Assembly: GCA_029249445.1 (NCBI GenBank)
Contig: JAQWHI010000019.1
Coordinates: forward strand, 186,001-250,000
Direction of reading: 5' to 3'
Source: Crocinitomicaceae bacterium
Lineage (GTDB): Bacteria > Bacteroidota > Bacteroidia > Flavobacteriales_D > Crocinitomicaceae
Length of the DNA: 64,000 nt
This document shows positions 1 to 10,090 of the stretch, piece by piece. The first letter of the stretch is position 1; every line of letters starts with the position of its first letter. Under the pieces are notes generated by a model that searched no databases, was not told the DNA's origin, and saw only the letters and a program-made list of their open reading frames with translations. A program made the translations under genes and the position numbers.

Positions 1-220
1 GATTCACAAGGCGCAGTCTTTTGAATTTTCTCTCGCTGGTGCTGTAATGGCTTCCGATGCATTTTTCCCGTTCCCCGATTGTGTTGAAATTGCAGACAAT
101 GTAGGGATTACAGCGGTCATTCAACCAGGAGGATCAATTAAAGACACGTTATCCATTGATTATTGTAATGACCACAACATGTCGATGGTTTTTACAGGAA
201 ATAGACATTTTAAACACTAA
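1..220 (+). CDS. purH: Bifunctional AICAR transformylase / IMP cyclohydrolase, C-terminal end (partial)
   Basis: This is the last 72 codons of a reading frame that enters from the left edge (frame starts at base 2) and stops at 218-220. The peptide contains [18 protein letters not shown], then [13 protein letters not shown], and ends in [11 protein letters not shown]. This is the highly conserved C-terminal signature of PurH, which performs the last two steps of purine synthesis (AICAR to FAICAR to IMP). Only the transformylase end is visible. The stop is followed by an 82-nt gap before mreB. The identification rests on the motif run, which is diagnostic for the family. Confidence 0.93.
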   Translation, partial: IHKAQSFEFSLAGAVMASDAFFPFPDCVEIADNVGITAVIQPGGSIKDTLSIDYCNDHNMSMVFTGNRHFKH

Positions 221-302
221 AATGAAACCTTTTCTATAAAATACGCCCATACTAAACTAGGAAATTGTATTTTTAACACACCAAGCAATAGAAAGGCAAA
301 AA

Positions 303-1328
303 ATGGGATTATTTAGCTTCTTAACACAAGAAATTGCAATTGACTTAGGAACAGCAAACACACTTATCATTATGAATGATAAAGTTGTTGTTGATGAGCC
401 TTCAATTGTTGCGAAAGACATTCAGTCTGGAAAAGTTGTTGCGATCGGAAAGAAGGCACAGCAAATGCATGGAAAGACCCACAAGCTCATTGAAACAGTG
501 CGTCCCTTGCGTGATGGTGTAATTGCAGATTTTCAAGCTGCGGAACAAATGATCCGAGGCATGATCAAAATGATTGGAACGGGACGAAGTATGTTCAATC
601 CCTCATTGCGTATGGTCATATGTATTCCTTCAGGCATCACAGAAGTGGAAAAGCGTGCTGTTCGAGATTCCGCTGAACATGCGGGTGCAAAAGAAGTGTA
701 TTTAATTCACGAACCTATGGCCGCTTCAATCGGTATCGGTATAGATGTCGAAGAACCAATGGGAAATATGATCATTGATATTGGCGGAGGAACTTCTGAA
801 ATCGCAGTCATTGCACTTGGAGGAATTGTTTGTGACAAATCAATCCGTGTTGCCGGAGATGATTTTACCAAAGACATTGAAGACTACATGCGTCGTCAAC
901 ACAACATTTTAGTTGGAGAACGCACAGCAGAAGAAATTAAAATTAATGTAGGAGCTGCACTTCCGGAGTTGGAAAATCCGCCTGAGGATTGGGCAGTTCA
1001 GGGCCGTGATCTTATGACCGGGATTCCAAAAGAAATTGTGATCACGTATACTGAGGTAGCGCATGCCCTTGACAAAACAATCTCGAAGATAGAAGAAGCC
1101 ATTTTGAGTGCCTTAGAAATGACACCTCCTGAACTCTCTGCTGATATCTACAAGACTGGGATTTATCTGGCCGGTGGTGGATCGATGCTTCGTGGCTTAG
1201 ATCACCGAATTTCAATGAAAACAAAATTACCCGTTCACATCGCAGAAGATCCTTTAAGAGCAGTGGCCCGAGGAACGAGTATTGCCTTGAAGAACATTGA
1301 TCGATTCCAGTTCCTCATCCGGGACTAA
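303..1328 (+). CDS. mreB: Rod shape-determining protein MreB
   Basis: This 341-residue bacterial actin polymerises under the inner membrane and positions the elongasome. The ATP-binding motifs are visible: phosphate 1 DLGTANT (residues 14-20), phosphate 2 DIGGGTSE (159-166), and the adenosine-side LAGGGSML near residue 290. Length and the N-terminal MGLFSFLTQEIAIDLGTA match the family, so the ATG at 303 is the natural start. It leads the morphogenesis cluster mreB-mreC-mreD-mrdA-rodA, but a 134-nt gap with its own promoter-like box separates it from mreC, so mreB may form a separate transcript. Nothing unusual is seen in the protein. Confidence 0.97.
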   Translation: MGLFSFLTQEIAIDLGTANTLIIMNDKVVVDEPSIVAKDIQSGKVVAIGKKAQQMHGKTHKLIETVRPLRDGVIADFQAAEQMIRGMIKMIGTGRSMFNPSLRMVICIPSGITEVEKRAVRDSAEHAGAKEVYLIHEPMAASIGIGIDVEEPMGNMIIDIGGGTSEIAVIALGGIVCDKSIRVAGDDFTKDIEDYMRRQHNILVGERTAEEIKINVGAALPELENPPEDWAVQGRDLMTGIPKEIVITYTEVAHALDKTISKIEEAILSALEMTPPELSADIYKTGIYLAGGGSMLRGLDHRISMKTKLPVHIAEDPLRAVARGTSIALKNIDRFQFLIRD

Positions 1329-1450
1329 TCGTCTCAATTTCATGCGAGAGAGACCAAGTATTTTTTCGTTTTGTGTTTGTTCAGTAATTAATCAACATTA
1401 TTTTTTTAACAAACTATAAATCAATGTGCCCTTTTGCTGGGCGTTATTCG

Positions 1451-1458
1451 TATTTTTG
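1451..1458 (+). promoter_or_regulatory. Consensus -7 box (TATTTTTG) directly in front of mreC
   Basis: TATTTTTG is an exact match to the Bacteroidota -7 consensus TAnnTTTG. It ends 4 nt before the mreC ATG at 1463. If used, transcription would begin at or one base before the start codon. The nearest upstream TTG (1434-1436) is only 14 nt away, shorter than the usual 17-23 nt spacer, so the -33 element is uncertain. Confidence 0.5.
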
Positions 1459-1462
1459 ATAC

Positions 1463-2302
1463 ATGCGTAATTTTCTTGCTTTTATACGGCGGTTTCGTGT
1501 GCTTTTACTGTTTGTCCTTCTTCAAGGACTGGCGTTGTCCATGTATTTTACGTTTTTGACTTTCCCACGTTCACAATACATGACCACAGCCTCTTACATA
1601 TCGGGCCATGCATTTGAATTCACAAACAACATAACGCAATATTTACATCTCAAAAAAAACAATACCGCATTACAAAAAGAGAATGTCCGGTTAAGAAGTA
1701 AACTCCCACAAAACTTACTTCAGCTTGACCGAGAATATATTACGATTAATGACACATTGCATCGAATTCAATACGAATACCTCCCTGCACGCGTGATTAA
1801 TTCTACTCACTCAAAGCGGAATAATTATTTTACGATCGACATCGGTTCTTCCCAGCGCGTTGAGCGGGGTATGGGGGTGATCTCAAGCAAAGGAGTGATT
1901 GGTGTCATTCAAAATGTAAGTGAAAACTTTGCAGTTGTCCGTACATGCTTAACTGAAAAAGTTCGAATCGCAGCCATGATTGAATCGACTGGAGAACATG
2001 GATTTATTGATTGGAAAGGGGAGAATTCAAAGTACGGCACATTAAGTGGAATAAGTAATGATAGCAAAATAAAAAAATGGGATGCTGTCGTGACACGCGG
2101 TAGCGCAGGGATGTTTCCTCAAGGAATTCCTATTGGAAAAATAGTAAGCTCAATAATAATTGAAGGAAAACCGCTTTGGGACATTACCCTCTTATTCGCC
2201 GAAAACTTCCGAACCGTTCAGCGGGTATATGTCGTAAAAAACCAATTGTCAAGAGAACAAGCTCAATTAGAAGCACATCACCAATCCACAAACACACAAT
2301 GA
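1463..2302 (+). CDS. mreC: Rod shape-determining protein MreC
   Basis: This 279-residue bitopic protein links MreB to periplasmic PBP2. One membrane helix spans about residues 12-32. A short coiled-coil stretch follows at about 55-80 (LHLKKNNTALQKENVRLRSK). The MreC beta domain comes next, with the characteristic DIGSSQRVERGMGVISSKG and VVTRGSAGMFPQGIPIG segments. The N-terminus MRNFLAFIRRF is typical of Bacteroidota MreC, which supports the ATG at 1463. The stop codon overlaps the mreD start as ATGA at 2299-2302, implying translational coupling. Length is normal. Confidence 0.94.
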   Translation: MRNFLAFIRRFRVLLLFVLLQGLALSMYFTFLTFPRSQYMTTASYISGHAFEFTNNITQYLHLKKNNTALQKENVRLRSKLPQNLLQLDREYITINDTLHRIQYEYLPARVINSTHSKRNNYFTIDIGSSQRVERGMGVISSKGVIGVIQNVSENFAVVRTCLTEKVRIAAMIESTGEHGFIDWKGENSKYGTLSGISNDSKIKKWDAVVTRGSAGMFPQGIPIGKIVSSIIIEGKPLWDITLLFAENFRTVQRVYVVKNQLSREQAQLEAHHQSTNTQ

Positions 2303-2820
2303 ATCTAACCGTGAAAAATATAGTGCGCTTTGTACTGTTCTTTGTTTTACAGGTGCTTGTCTTGAACCAAATTGAAATCGGAACTGGGGCTCAAATTATG
2401 ATTTATCCTCTTTTTATTTTTTTGCTTCCCGTTGAGCTAAATGTCATCTTTCTAATGGCCATTGGATTTGCCTTAGGAATCTGCATCGATGCGATGTCAA
2501 ACACATACGGTCTGCATGCATCTTCTTTATTAACCATGGCCTATTTAAGGCCAGCAATCTTCAGAATTTTTGCACCCCGTGATGGATATGATGCCTTATT
2601 GGAAACAAATCTGTATACGATGGGAAGCAAATGGTTCGTCAAAACATTTGGAATCTTATTGCTTGTCCATCATTTTTGGTTTTTTATGCTTGAAATGTTT
2701 AAGCTGAATGAAGTTTTGTATGTGTTTCAAAAAACAGGTTTAAGTGCGCTTATCTCGTTTTTAATTTCTGTTTTCTTGCAATTTTTATTTCTACGTAAAC
2801 CGAAGCGAAATGAAGCATGA
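2299..2820 (+). CDS. mreD: Rod shape-determining protein MreD
   Basis: This is a 173-residue polytopic inner-membrane protein. The start is placed at the ATG at 2299 (MNLTVKNIVRFVLFF), because the longer open frame upstream merely overlaps mreC in another phase and would give a non-membrane N-terminus. About five hydrophobic helices are visible, with VLVLNQIEIG and the segment ending LQFLFLRKPKRNEA at the C-terminus. MreD proteins are poorly conserved in sequence, so the call depends on size, topology and position between mreC (4-nt overlap) and mrdA (11-nt overlap). It belongs to the elongasome with MreC, PBP2 and RodA. Confidence 0.9.
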   Translation: MNLTVKNIVRFVLFFVLQVLVLNQIEIGTGAQIMIYPLFIFLLPVELNVIFLMAIGFALGICIDAMSNTYGLHASSLLTMAYLRPAIFRIFAPRDGYDALLETNLYTMGSKWFVKTFGILLLVHHFWFFMLEMFKLNEVLYVFQKTGLSALISFLISVFLQFLFLRKPKRNEA

Positions 2821-4684
2821 TTCGCGAAAATATGTGATTCTCACGTTTTTCATCCTCATCGGGGCAATCTATGTATTGAAGTTGTTTTACATGCAAGTCG
2901 TTGATGATCATTGGAAACTTCGATCCCAACAAATTACGGAACAACGAAGAGAGATTACTCCTCCCCGAGCAATCGTATACGATAGAAATGGAAAAATGGT
3001 CATCTCTAACAATACCCATTACAACCTAATGGTTTGTGAGGCTGAGCTTGAAGATTTCGATATCCAAGCTTTTTCTGAATTAATCGGCTGGACTCAAGAA
3101 CAAATCCGCAAGCGATTTGTTGAAATCCGTGATGGAGAAGGAACATACAAAAACCCACATACTGGCCAAATCGACTCCAATTACCAACGCATCCGATCGT
3201 ATCCATTCATAAAAGAGTTGACCGCAAATGAAATGTCGAAAATTGCGCCCCACCTAGACCGATTTAAGGGATTTTACGAACTTGAAACAAGCATGCGAAG
3301 TTATCCGTTTGGAAACGCCGCAAATATCTTAGGATACCTCAATGAGGTGAATAAAGATGATCTAAGCAAGTACCCTTTCTACAAAGCAGGTGACTATATG
3401 GGTCGATCGGGAATTGAACGCTACTACGACAGTTATTTTCGTGGACAGAAAGGAGTTAAATACATTGTTCAATCAGCACGAAACAATCAGATTGGATCGT
3501 TCGAAAATGGAGCTTACGATACTACTGCGGTTCAAGCTCCACCAATCCATCTCGGTTTGGACGCAGAACTTCAAGGGTATGGTGAACAGCTCATGGCAAA
3601 CAAAAAGGGGTGTATCGTTGCTATTGAACCATCCACAGGTGAAATCCTTGCGCTGATTTCTGCGCCATCTTACGATCCAAACCTTTTGGTTGGACGCAGA
3701 AACATCTCCGAAAATTATCCTGGATTAAAATCCGATAAGAATACTCCTCTCTTCCCTCGTCCATTGGCATCACAATACATGCCAGGATCAACATTTAAAT
3801 TGATCCAATCACTCGTTGGAATGCAAGAAGGTGTAATTACAGCAAATACAGGTTTTGCTTGTAACAAAAACGTAGTTGGATGTCACAATCACCCGTCAGC
3901 ACAAAATGTCGCACAGGCAGTTCAAATGTCGTGCAACCCATACTTTTACGCTGTTACACGAAGAATTATTCAGCAGAAAAAACGAAAAAACCCACGAGAA
4001 GATGCCGCAATCGGTCTGGGAAAATGGGCAGACTATATGTATCGATTTGGTTTGGGTAAGAAGTTAGACACCGATATTACAGGTTTAACATCAGGCTTGA
4101 TTCCGACACCTAAATATTATGACAAATGGTACGGTCATCATCAATGGAAATTTTCAACAATTCAATCCATTTCCATTGGGCAAGGAGAAGTGCAGCTCAC
4201 CCCTCTTCAATTGGCCAATCTTGCCGCTATTATGGCCAATCGAGGTTGGTATTACACACCACATTTTGTCAAATCTATTGGTGATACAGGCCCATTAAAA
4301 AAATATACAAAGAAGAACTACACCTCAATTGATGCATCACATTTCGATGCTGTAATCGAAGGAATGAGACGCTGTGTGCATGAAGAAGGGGGGACAGCGA
4401 GAAGAGCACGTGTAGAGGGCTATACCGTTTGTGGAAAAACTGGAACAATCGAAAACTACATTGGTTCAGTGAAACAAAAAAATCACTCCGCATTCATCTG
4501 TTTCGCTCCAATGAAACAACCAGAAATTGCAATCTCTGTCTTCGTAGAAAATGCTGGAGATAGTGGTGGTACTTGGGCCGCTCCAATTGCAAGTTTAATG
4601 ATTGAAAAATACCTCAACGGAGAAGTTAAAGACACAATAAAAGAACAACGCATATTGGATGCTAAATTGTCGATCTGGAAATGA
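2810..4684 (+). CDS. mrdA: Peptidoglycan transpeptidase PBP2 (class B PBP of the elongasome)
   Basis: This 624-residue DD-transpeptidase cross-links lateral-wall peptidoglycan together with RodA. It has one membrane anchor (about residues 8-28) and a dimerisation/pedestal region up to about 240. The transpeptidase domain shows all three active-site motifs: SxxK in PGSTFKLIQSL (Ser327, Lys330), SxN in SCN (374-376) and KTG at 543-545. The start overlaps mreD by 11 nt and the stop overlaps rodA as ATGA, so the three genes are translationally coupled. Length is typical. The protein acts in the periplasm. Confidence 0.96.
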   Translation: MKHDSRKYVILTFFILIGAIYVLKLFYMQVVDDHWKLRSQQITEQRREITPPRAIVYDRNGKMVISNNTHYNLMVCEAELEDFDIQAFSELIGWTQEQIRKRFVEIRDGEGTYKNPHTGQIDSNYQRIRSYPFIKELTANEMSKIAPHLDRFKGFYELETSMRSYPFGNAANILGYLNEVNKDDLSKYPFYKAGDYMGRSGIERYYDSYFRGQKGVKYIVQSARNNQIGSFENGAYDTTAVQAPPIHLGLDAELQGYGEQLMANKKGCIVAIEPSTGEILALISAPSYDPNLLVGRRNISENYPGLKSDKNTPLFPRPLASQYMPGSTFKLIQSLVGMQEGVITANTGFACNKNVVGCHNHPSAQNVAQAVQMSCNPYFYAVTRRIIQQKKRKNPREDAAIGLGKWADYMYRFGLGKKLDTDITGLTSGLIPTPKYYDKWYGHHQWKFSTIQSISIGQGEVQLTPLQLANLAAIMANRGWYYTPHFVKSIGDTGPLKKYTKKNYTSIDASHFDAVIEGMRRCVHEEGGTARRARVEGYTVCGKTGTIENYIGSVKQKNHSAFICFAPMKQPEIAISVFVENAGDSGGTWAAPIASLMIEKYLNGEVKDTIKEQRILDAKLSIWK

Positions 4685-6087
4685 GAAAAAGTCAATCAAT
4701 AACAAATGGTGTTGACTGGGTATTACTCGGTGCTGTGATCTTATTGATGGCATTAGGGGTTGCAACTGTATACTCAACAGCCTTTGATCCAGAATATCCC
4801 AGTATATTTGACTTTTCTCAAGTCTATGGGAAACAAATTGTTTGGATTTCGATCTCCTTATTCTTAGGTATTCTTGTCTTTTTGATTGATTCTGAAATTT
4901 ATCGAAAATTTGCACTTCCAATTTTTATTTCCAGCATGTTACTTCTCGTTATCGTCCTTTTTATGCCTGCAAAAAATGGGGCAAGGGCCTGGCTAGGTAT
5001 TGGATCACTGGGGATTCAACCCGGAGAGTTCGCTAAAATTGCAGCAGCAATCCTCTTGGCGCGGTATCTCGCTGATTTCAATCAAAAGCTACAAACCATT
5101 CGCAACGTTCTGCTTGCCAATACGATAATACTTGTTCCAATGGCACTGATTCTGCTTCAGCCGGATGCCGGGACCTTCGTCGTATTCACCTCATTTCTAT
5201 TCGTAATGTACCGTGAAGGAGTAACGTATGACCCTCTCGTTTTGAAGGCCGTAAACCTACTTCCAGGAGTAAAATTCAAACAAACATGGGTAGGAGTGCA
5301 CTTTATTCCCATTCTTTTTGTGGTTGTATTCTTGAGTATTGCCACGCTATTGGTAAGTAATGAAACCATTACCGTTGATATGTTCCCAGGAACAACATTT
5401 TCAGGATACTGGGGTGTTTTTGTATTCCTTTTCATCTTCTCGTTGGTTTTTTTCTTTGTGCTGCGATTGCTATTGAGCAAGCGTGATAAAAAACGAGCTA
5501 TAATCATTGCCACAATCGGGTTTATTCTCGCCGTGAGCATTACTAAAACTGTTGATTTTGGATTCCAAAAACTAGCTCCTCATCAAAAAGAGAGAATTGA
5601 ACTCTTTCTTGGTTTGACCGATAATGAACGCGCAAAAGACGGTGTAGACTACAATAGAAATAGAGCAATTACTGCGGTTGGATCAGGCGGTTTCTCAGGG
5701 AAAGGATACATGAATGGGGTTTTGGCCAATGTCCGTAGCAATCATGTTCCAGAGAGCGAAACGGATTTTATTTTTTGTCCTTTTGCAGAAGAATGGGGTT
5801 TTATAGGAACGTCATTTTTAATTTCACTCTATCTTTTCATACTGCTTCGCATTGTTGTTGTCGCTGAGCGCCAAAGATCTACATTCAACCGGGTTTATGC
5901 CTACTCTGTTGCGATGATCTTGTTCTATCACTTTGGAATTAATATCGGAATGAGCATCGAATTTGCCCCTGTCATTGGAATTCCACTTCCCTTTTTTAGC
6001 TATGGAGGTTCTTCTATGATGTCATTTTCTATAATGATGTTTATTTTACTGAAATTGGACAGTCAACGAAAAGATGTTCTTAATTGA
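4681..6087 (+). CDS. rodA: Peptidoglycan glycosyltransferase RodA (SEDS family)
   Basis: This is a 468-residue SEDS-family lipid II polymerase and the partner of PBP2. It has about ten membrane helices. Family signatures include MPAKNGARAWLGIGSLGIQPGEFAKIA in the first half (broken here by no indels) and the C-terminal PLPFFSYGGSSMM. Relative to the shortest RodA proteins there is an extra central segment with additional hydrophobic stretches (about residues 200-270), as also seen in Bacteroides-type RodA. The start overlaps the mrdA stop by 4 nt (ATGA at 4681-4684). It ends 59 nt before the class A PBP gene. Confidence 0.95.
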   Translation: MRKSQSITNGVDWVLLGAVILLMALGVATVYSTAFDPEYPSIFDFSQVYGKQIVWISISLFLGILVFLIDSEIYRKFALPIFISSMLLLVIVLFMPAKNGARAWLGIGSLGIQPGEFAKIAAAILLARYLADFNQKLQTIRNVLLANTIILVPMALILLQPDAGTFVVFTSFLFVMYREGVTYDPLVLKAVNLLPGVKFKQTWVGVHFIPILFVVVFLSIATLLVSNETITVDMFPGTTFSGYWGVFVFLFIFSLVFFFVLRLLLSKRDKKRAIIIATIGFILAVSITKTVDFGFQKLAPHQKERIELFLGLTDNERAKDGVDYNRNRAITAVGSGGFSGKGYMNGVLANVRSNHVPESETDFIFCPFAEEWGFIGTSFLISLYLFILLRIVVVAERQRSTFNRVYAYSVAMILFYHFGINIGMSIEFAPVIGIPLPFFSYGGSSMMSFSIMMFILLKLDSQRKDVLN

Positions 6088-6146
6088 CCTTGTTGTAGCG
6101 CAAAATATAAAGGAGAATCCTTATTTTTAACCCTGAGACGGTAATC

Positions 6147-8666
6147 ATGAGTAAAGTGAAAAAAAGCAACCCCGAGATTCCAAAAGGAAAAAAAACAAAG
6201 GACACGGAGAAATTGAAGTTTACGAAAAAGACACGTGCGCTTCTTTTCATCTGCTGTTGGGTTCTCGCTCTATTGCCGCTATTTGTTATCACCTATTTGT
6301 TTTCCTCGCAGCCAGAAGAAGAGTTGCCATCCGTAGAGATGCTTGAAAATCCTCCCGAGCTTTTGGCCTCTATTATTTTTTCAGACGACGGGAAAACAGA
6401 ATTGGGAAGGTATTGGAGCGTGAATAGAACAAGTGTTGAATACAAAGACATTTCACCTTATGTTTTTGATGCGCTAATCGCCACTGAAGATGAACGGTTT
6501 CATGAACATTCTGGAATTGACTTTAGGGGACTCGCACGAGCGATAGGTAATATGGGGAATAAAGGGGGAGCATCAACAATTACACAACAACTTGCAAAAC
6601 TGCTTTTCACATTGCAAGAACGCCAACGAATTGCCCGACTGCGTGCTGAGGGGAAAGAAATTCCATCTGGCCCATCTGGCATCATGAAGCGATTGAATGA
6701 GAAAATTAAAGAAAATATAATTGCCGTCCGTTTAGAAGAGCGTTACACAAAAGAAGAAATCATAACGATGTACTTAAATCAATTTGATTTTTTACACAAT
6801 GCCGTGGGAATTGAAAACGCCGCAAAAGTATATTTCAACAAAAAACCAATCGACCTTACAAAATCAGAGGCGGCTATGCTGGTCGGAATGTGTAAAAATC
6901 CATCCTTATACAATCCATACACATATCAAATAAAAAATTACCGCCCTGCAGCATCCAAAAAATTCAATGTTACGAGAAAAAATGTCACTGACAGTCAAAT
7001 TCAAACGCTGCGGTCAGAAGACTCAACGCGGGCACATGAACGACGAAATCAAGTACTTTTCCAATGGAAACGAAACACAATAAACGGTAACAAGTCATTA
7101 AAAAACAAAATAAAACAGGCGGAATACGATTCCTTAATTAAAAAATCCTGTAAAACCGATTATCAAGTCGTAGACCACCGTCAGGGTATTGCTCCATACT
7201 TCAGGGAATCGCTACGTGGAGACCTTTCAGTACTTTTTAAAACAAAAAATTCAGACGGATCATACAAATACGCAAAACAAGATGGCACACCATACAACGT
7301 GTACAAAGACGGCCTTAAAATTTACACAACAATCAACGCAGCGATGCAACAACACGCTGAAAATGCTGTTCAAAAACATTTAAAAAAGAACTTACAACCT
7401 GCCTTTGAAAAAAACAATAGAAAACTCAGGAACTTTCCTTTTACCAATCGAATCAGTAATAAAGTTGCAGAAACATTGATGAATTCAGGACGCAAGCAAT
7501 CTGAGCGATGGCGAAAAATGCGACTTGCTGGAATGAATGATGATGACATTCTAAAATCATTTGATTTTCCGATCCCAATGCGGATTTTTTCTTGGGAAGG
7601 AGAGACGGATACGGTAATGACTCCAAACGATTCAATTCGATACTACAAAAGTTTATTGCAGGCAGGAATGATGTCAATCGAACCATCAACTGGATTTGTG
7701 AAAACATGGGTCGGTGGTATTAATTTTCACCATTTTGCATACGACCACGTGAAACAGGGTACACGACAAGTAGGCTCCACAATCAAGCCATTTGTATATT
7801 CCACTGCGCTCTCCATGGGCGTTGTAAAACCTTGTACCCCTTTGGAAGGGGGAACCACAACATGTGTAGATGTTTTCGGACCAGATGGACAAGTGCAAAA
7901 AAGATGGTGCCCAAAAGGGGAACTAAAAACCAATGCCACTGTTGAGAATTGTCTGGCAAACTCGAACAACCCCGGGACAGTTCAGGTAATGTCAAAGATG
8001 GGAGGCTATGCCGGTCCAAAAAATATTTCAAAATTATTGAAAGACCTTGACATTAATTTGCGCCCAGAAGACGAAGTTCCATCGATGTGTCTTGGCGTCA
8101 TGGATTTATCCGTTTACCAGATGGTAGCGGCGCAAGCAATGCTTGTAAATCATGGAATTTACAACAGACCCACAACTGTTTTAAGAATTGAAGATCGGAA
8201 TGGAAATGTAATTTACAGTGCCGAACCGCATTCAAAAGAAGTATTGAATGCCAACCTCTCTCACCGCGTAATTCAGATGATGAAAGGTGTCGTGCAGTAT
8301 GGAACGGGGGCATCACTCCGAGGAACTTGGGTCGGCGATTGGGGCGGAATAAAACACCCGATGGCAGGAAAAACAGGAACAACGCAGAACAACTCTGACG
8401 GCTGGTACATGGGACTAACTCCTGAATTGGTTACTGGAGTTTGGGTTGGTGCAGAAGACAGAGCTGTTCGATTTAAAACAATGAAATGGGGACAGGGAGC
8501 TAGAATGGCACTTCCAATATTTGGCTATTTCATGCAAAGCCTTTACAGTGACAGATCAATTGGCCTATCCACTGCGGATTTTAAAGAACCTGCCGGATAC
8601 GATCCCAACGAATTCGACTGTGAAAACACAGAGGACTCAACAAACAGTAGTTCATTTGGAATTTAA
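6147..8666 (+). CDS. Bifunctional penicillin-binding protein 1A (GT51 transglycosylase + transpeptidase)
   Basis: This is an 839-residue class A PBP. A basic cytoplasmic tail (about 1-27) precedes one membrane helix (about 29-51). The GT51 domain follows, with [12 protein letters not shown] and [15 protein letters not shown]. The transpeptidase domain has STIK (544-547), SNN (606-608) and KTG (742-744). It polymerises lipid II and cross-links the product in the periplasm. The C-terminus is a short Ser/Asn/Asp-rich tail. It follows rodA by 59 nt on the same strand, so it may be co-transcribed with the elongasome genes. Family assignment is secure. The choice among the symbols mrcA, ponA and pbp1A is left open. 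Confidence 0.94.
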   Translation: MSKVKKSNPEIPKGKKTKDTEKLKFTKKTRALLFICCWVLALLPLFVITYLFSSQPEEELPSVEMLENPPELLASIIFSDDGKTELGRYWSVNRTSVEYKDISPYVFDALIATEDERFHEHSGIDFRGLARAIGNMGNKGGASTITQQLAKLLFTLQERQRIARLRAEGKEIPSGPSGIMKRLNEKIKENIIAVRLEERYTKEEIITMYLNQFDFLHNAVGIENAAKVYFNKKPIDLTKSEAAMLVGMCKNPSLYNPYTYQIKNYRPAASKKFNVTRKNVTDSQIQTLRSEDSTRAHERRNQVLFQWKRNTINGNKSLKNKIKQAEYDSLIKKSCKTDYQVVDHRQGIAPYFRESLRGDLSVLFKTKNSDGSYKYAKQDGTPYNVYKDGLKIYTTINAAMQQHAENAVQKHLKKNLQPAFEKNNRKLRNFPFTNRISNKVAETLMNSGRKQSERWRKMRLAGMNDDDILKSFDFPIPMRIFSWEGETDTVMTPNDSIRYYKSLLQAGMMSIEPSTGFVKTWVGGINFHHFAYDHVKQGTRQVGSTIKPFVYSTALSMGVVKPCTPLEGGTTTCVDVFGPDGQVQKRWCPKGELKTNATVENCLANSNNPGTVQVMSKMGGYAGPKNISKLLKDLDINLRPEDEVPSMCLGVMDLSVYQMVAAQAMLVNHGIYNRPTTVLRIEDRNGNVIYSAEPHSKEVLNANLSHRVIQMMKGVVQYGTGASLRGTWVGDWGGIKHPMAGKTGTTQNNSDGWYMGLTPELVTGVWVGAEDRAVRFKTMKWGQGARMALPIFGYFMQSLYSDRSIGLSTADFKEPAGYDPNEFDCENTEDSTNSSSFGI

Positions 8667-8671
8667 AAATT

Positions 8672-9367
8672 ATGAATAAAGTTGTAGCAAACCCAGAAGA
8701 AGCACTTAAGGGAGTAGAGAGCAATATGACATTGATGCTTGGAGGTTTTGGCCTCTGTGGAATTCCTGAAAATTCAATCACTCAGTTGGTGAAATTAGGA
8801 GTTACAGGGTTGACATGTATCTCTAACAATGCTGGAGTAGATGATTTTGGTCTTGGGCTCTTACTCCAAGGAAAACAAATCAAAAAAATGATTTCTTCGT
8901 ATGTTGGTGAAAATGATGAATTTGAGCGTCAAATGCTTTCAGGAGAACTCGACGTGGAACTAATTCCTCAAGGCTCTTTAGCTGAACGATGTCGGGCAGG
9001 CGGTGCAGGAATTCCGGCATTTTATACCCCAGCGGGGTATGGAACCGAAGTCGCTGAAGGCAAAGAAGTTCGTGAGTTCAATGGAAAACCGCATATCCTT
9101 GAAAAGGCATTGCATGCAGACTTTGCAATTGTAAAAGCATGGAAAGGGGATACAGAAGGGAACCTAATCTTCAAAGCAACAGCACGCAATTTCAATCCAA
9201 TGATGGCGATGGCCGGAAAAATAACCGTAGCTGAGGTTGAGGAATTGGTCCCTGCAGGAGCACTTGACCCCAATGAAATTCATACTCCTGGTATATTTGT
9301 TCAACGCATTTTTAAAGGATTGAAGTTTGAAAAAAGAATTGAGCAACGAACAGTCCGACAGAAATAA
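8672..9367 (+). CDS. 3-oxoacid CoA-transferase, subunit A
   Basis: This 231-residue alpha subunit belongs to the family I CoA transferases (SCOT, AtoD and PcaI types). Recognisable are [12 protein letters not shown] near the N-terminus, the glycine-rich [12 protein letters not shown] segment and [16 protein letters not shown]. The enzyme moves CoA between succinyl-CoA and a 3-oxoacid such as acetoacetate, a ketone-body or short-chain acid reaction. The exact substrate cannot be read from sequence. The gene begins 5 nt after the class A PBP stop and is followed after 47 nt by subunit B. Confidence 0.92.
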   Translation: MNKVVANPEEALKGVESNMTLMLGGFGLCGIPENSITQLVKLGVTGLTCISNNAGVDDFGLGLLLQGKQIKKMISSYVGENDEFERQMLSGELDVELIPQGSLAERCRAGGAGIPAFYTPAGYGTEVAEGKEVREFNGKPHILEKALHADFAIVKAWKGDTEGNLIFKATARNFNPMMAMAGKITVAEVEELVPAGALDPNEIHTPGIFVQRIFKGLKFEKRIEQRTVRQK

Positions 9368-9414
9368 CACAAAATGACGGATTCATAATTTTGAATTAAT
9401 AGATCTTTCTTACA

Positions 9415-10077
9415 ATGGCATTAGATAAAAATGGAATCGCACAACGAATTGCACAAGAACTACAAGACGGGTGGTATGTGAACCTAGGTATTGGGATCCC
9501 AACTTTAGTCGCAAATTATATCCCTGATGGAATTGAGGTTGAATTTCAATCTGAAAATGGAATTTTAGGAATGGGTCCGTTTCCTTTCGAAGGCGATGAA
9601 GATGCCGACTTGATTAATGCTGGTAAGCAAACCATTACTGCAACAAAAGGTGCCGTATACTTTGATTCGGCGACATCATTTGCAATGATTCGCGGTCAAC
9701 ATGTTCAGCTCACGGTGCTTGGTGCAATGGAAGTTTCCCAAAATGGAGATATTGCAAATTGGAAAATTCCGGGTAAAATGGTGAAAGGAATGGGTGGAGC
9801 AATGGATTTAGTTGCTTCTGCGGAAAATATCATTGTTGCCATGATGCACACCAACAAGGCAGGAATTTCAAAACTGCTGAAAACATGCACTCTTCCGCTA
9901 ACAGGCGTTGGATGTGTAAAAAAGGTCGTGACCAATTTGGCTGTATTGGAAATCAAGGGAAATCAATTTCATTTACTGGAACGAGCTCCTGGAGTTACTG
10001 TCGAAGAAATCGTAGCTGCCACTGAAGGAACTATTATTGTTCCGGATAATGTGCCAGAAATGAATCTAGAAATCTGA
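9415..10077 (+). CDS. 3-oxoacid CoA-transferase, subunit B
   Basis: This is the 220-residue beta subunit. The catalytic glutamate lies in the family motif SENGILGMGP (about residues 43-52), where it forms the glutamyl-CoA thioester intermediate. LGIGIPTLVANYIPDG precedes it and GGAMDLV follows, as in other SCOT beta subunits. Together with the 8672-9367 gene it makes a complete heteromeric CoA transferase. The reading frame ends 13 nt before the convergent nadD stop, and no clear terminator hairpin is seen between the two. Confidence 0.93.
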   Translation: MALDKNGIAQRIAQELQDGWYVNLGIGIPTLVANYIPDGIEVEFQSENGILGMGPFPFEGDEDADLINAGKQTITATKGAVYFDSATSFAMIRGQHVQLTVLGAMEVSQNGDIANWKIPGKMVKGMGGAMDLVASAENIIVAMMHTNKAGISKLLKTCTLPLTGVGCVKKVVTNLAVLEIKGNQFHLLERAPGVTVEEIVAATEGTIIVPDNVPEMNLEI

Positions 10078-10090
10078 TTCAAAACACCCG

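Noticed and set aside
1335-1372. Inverted repeat GTCTC/GAGAC followed by a T tract after mreB
   Set aside because: The stem is only 5 bp and the T tract is several bases away, so I do not call a terminator there.
5157-5540. 127-codon minus-strand frame across rodA
   Set aside because: It is antisense to conserved rodA codons, has a basic composition typical of antisense to membrane proteins, and no start context.
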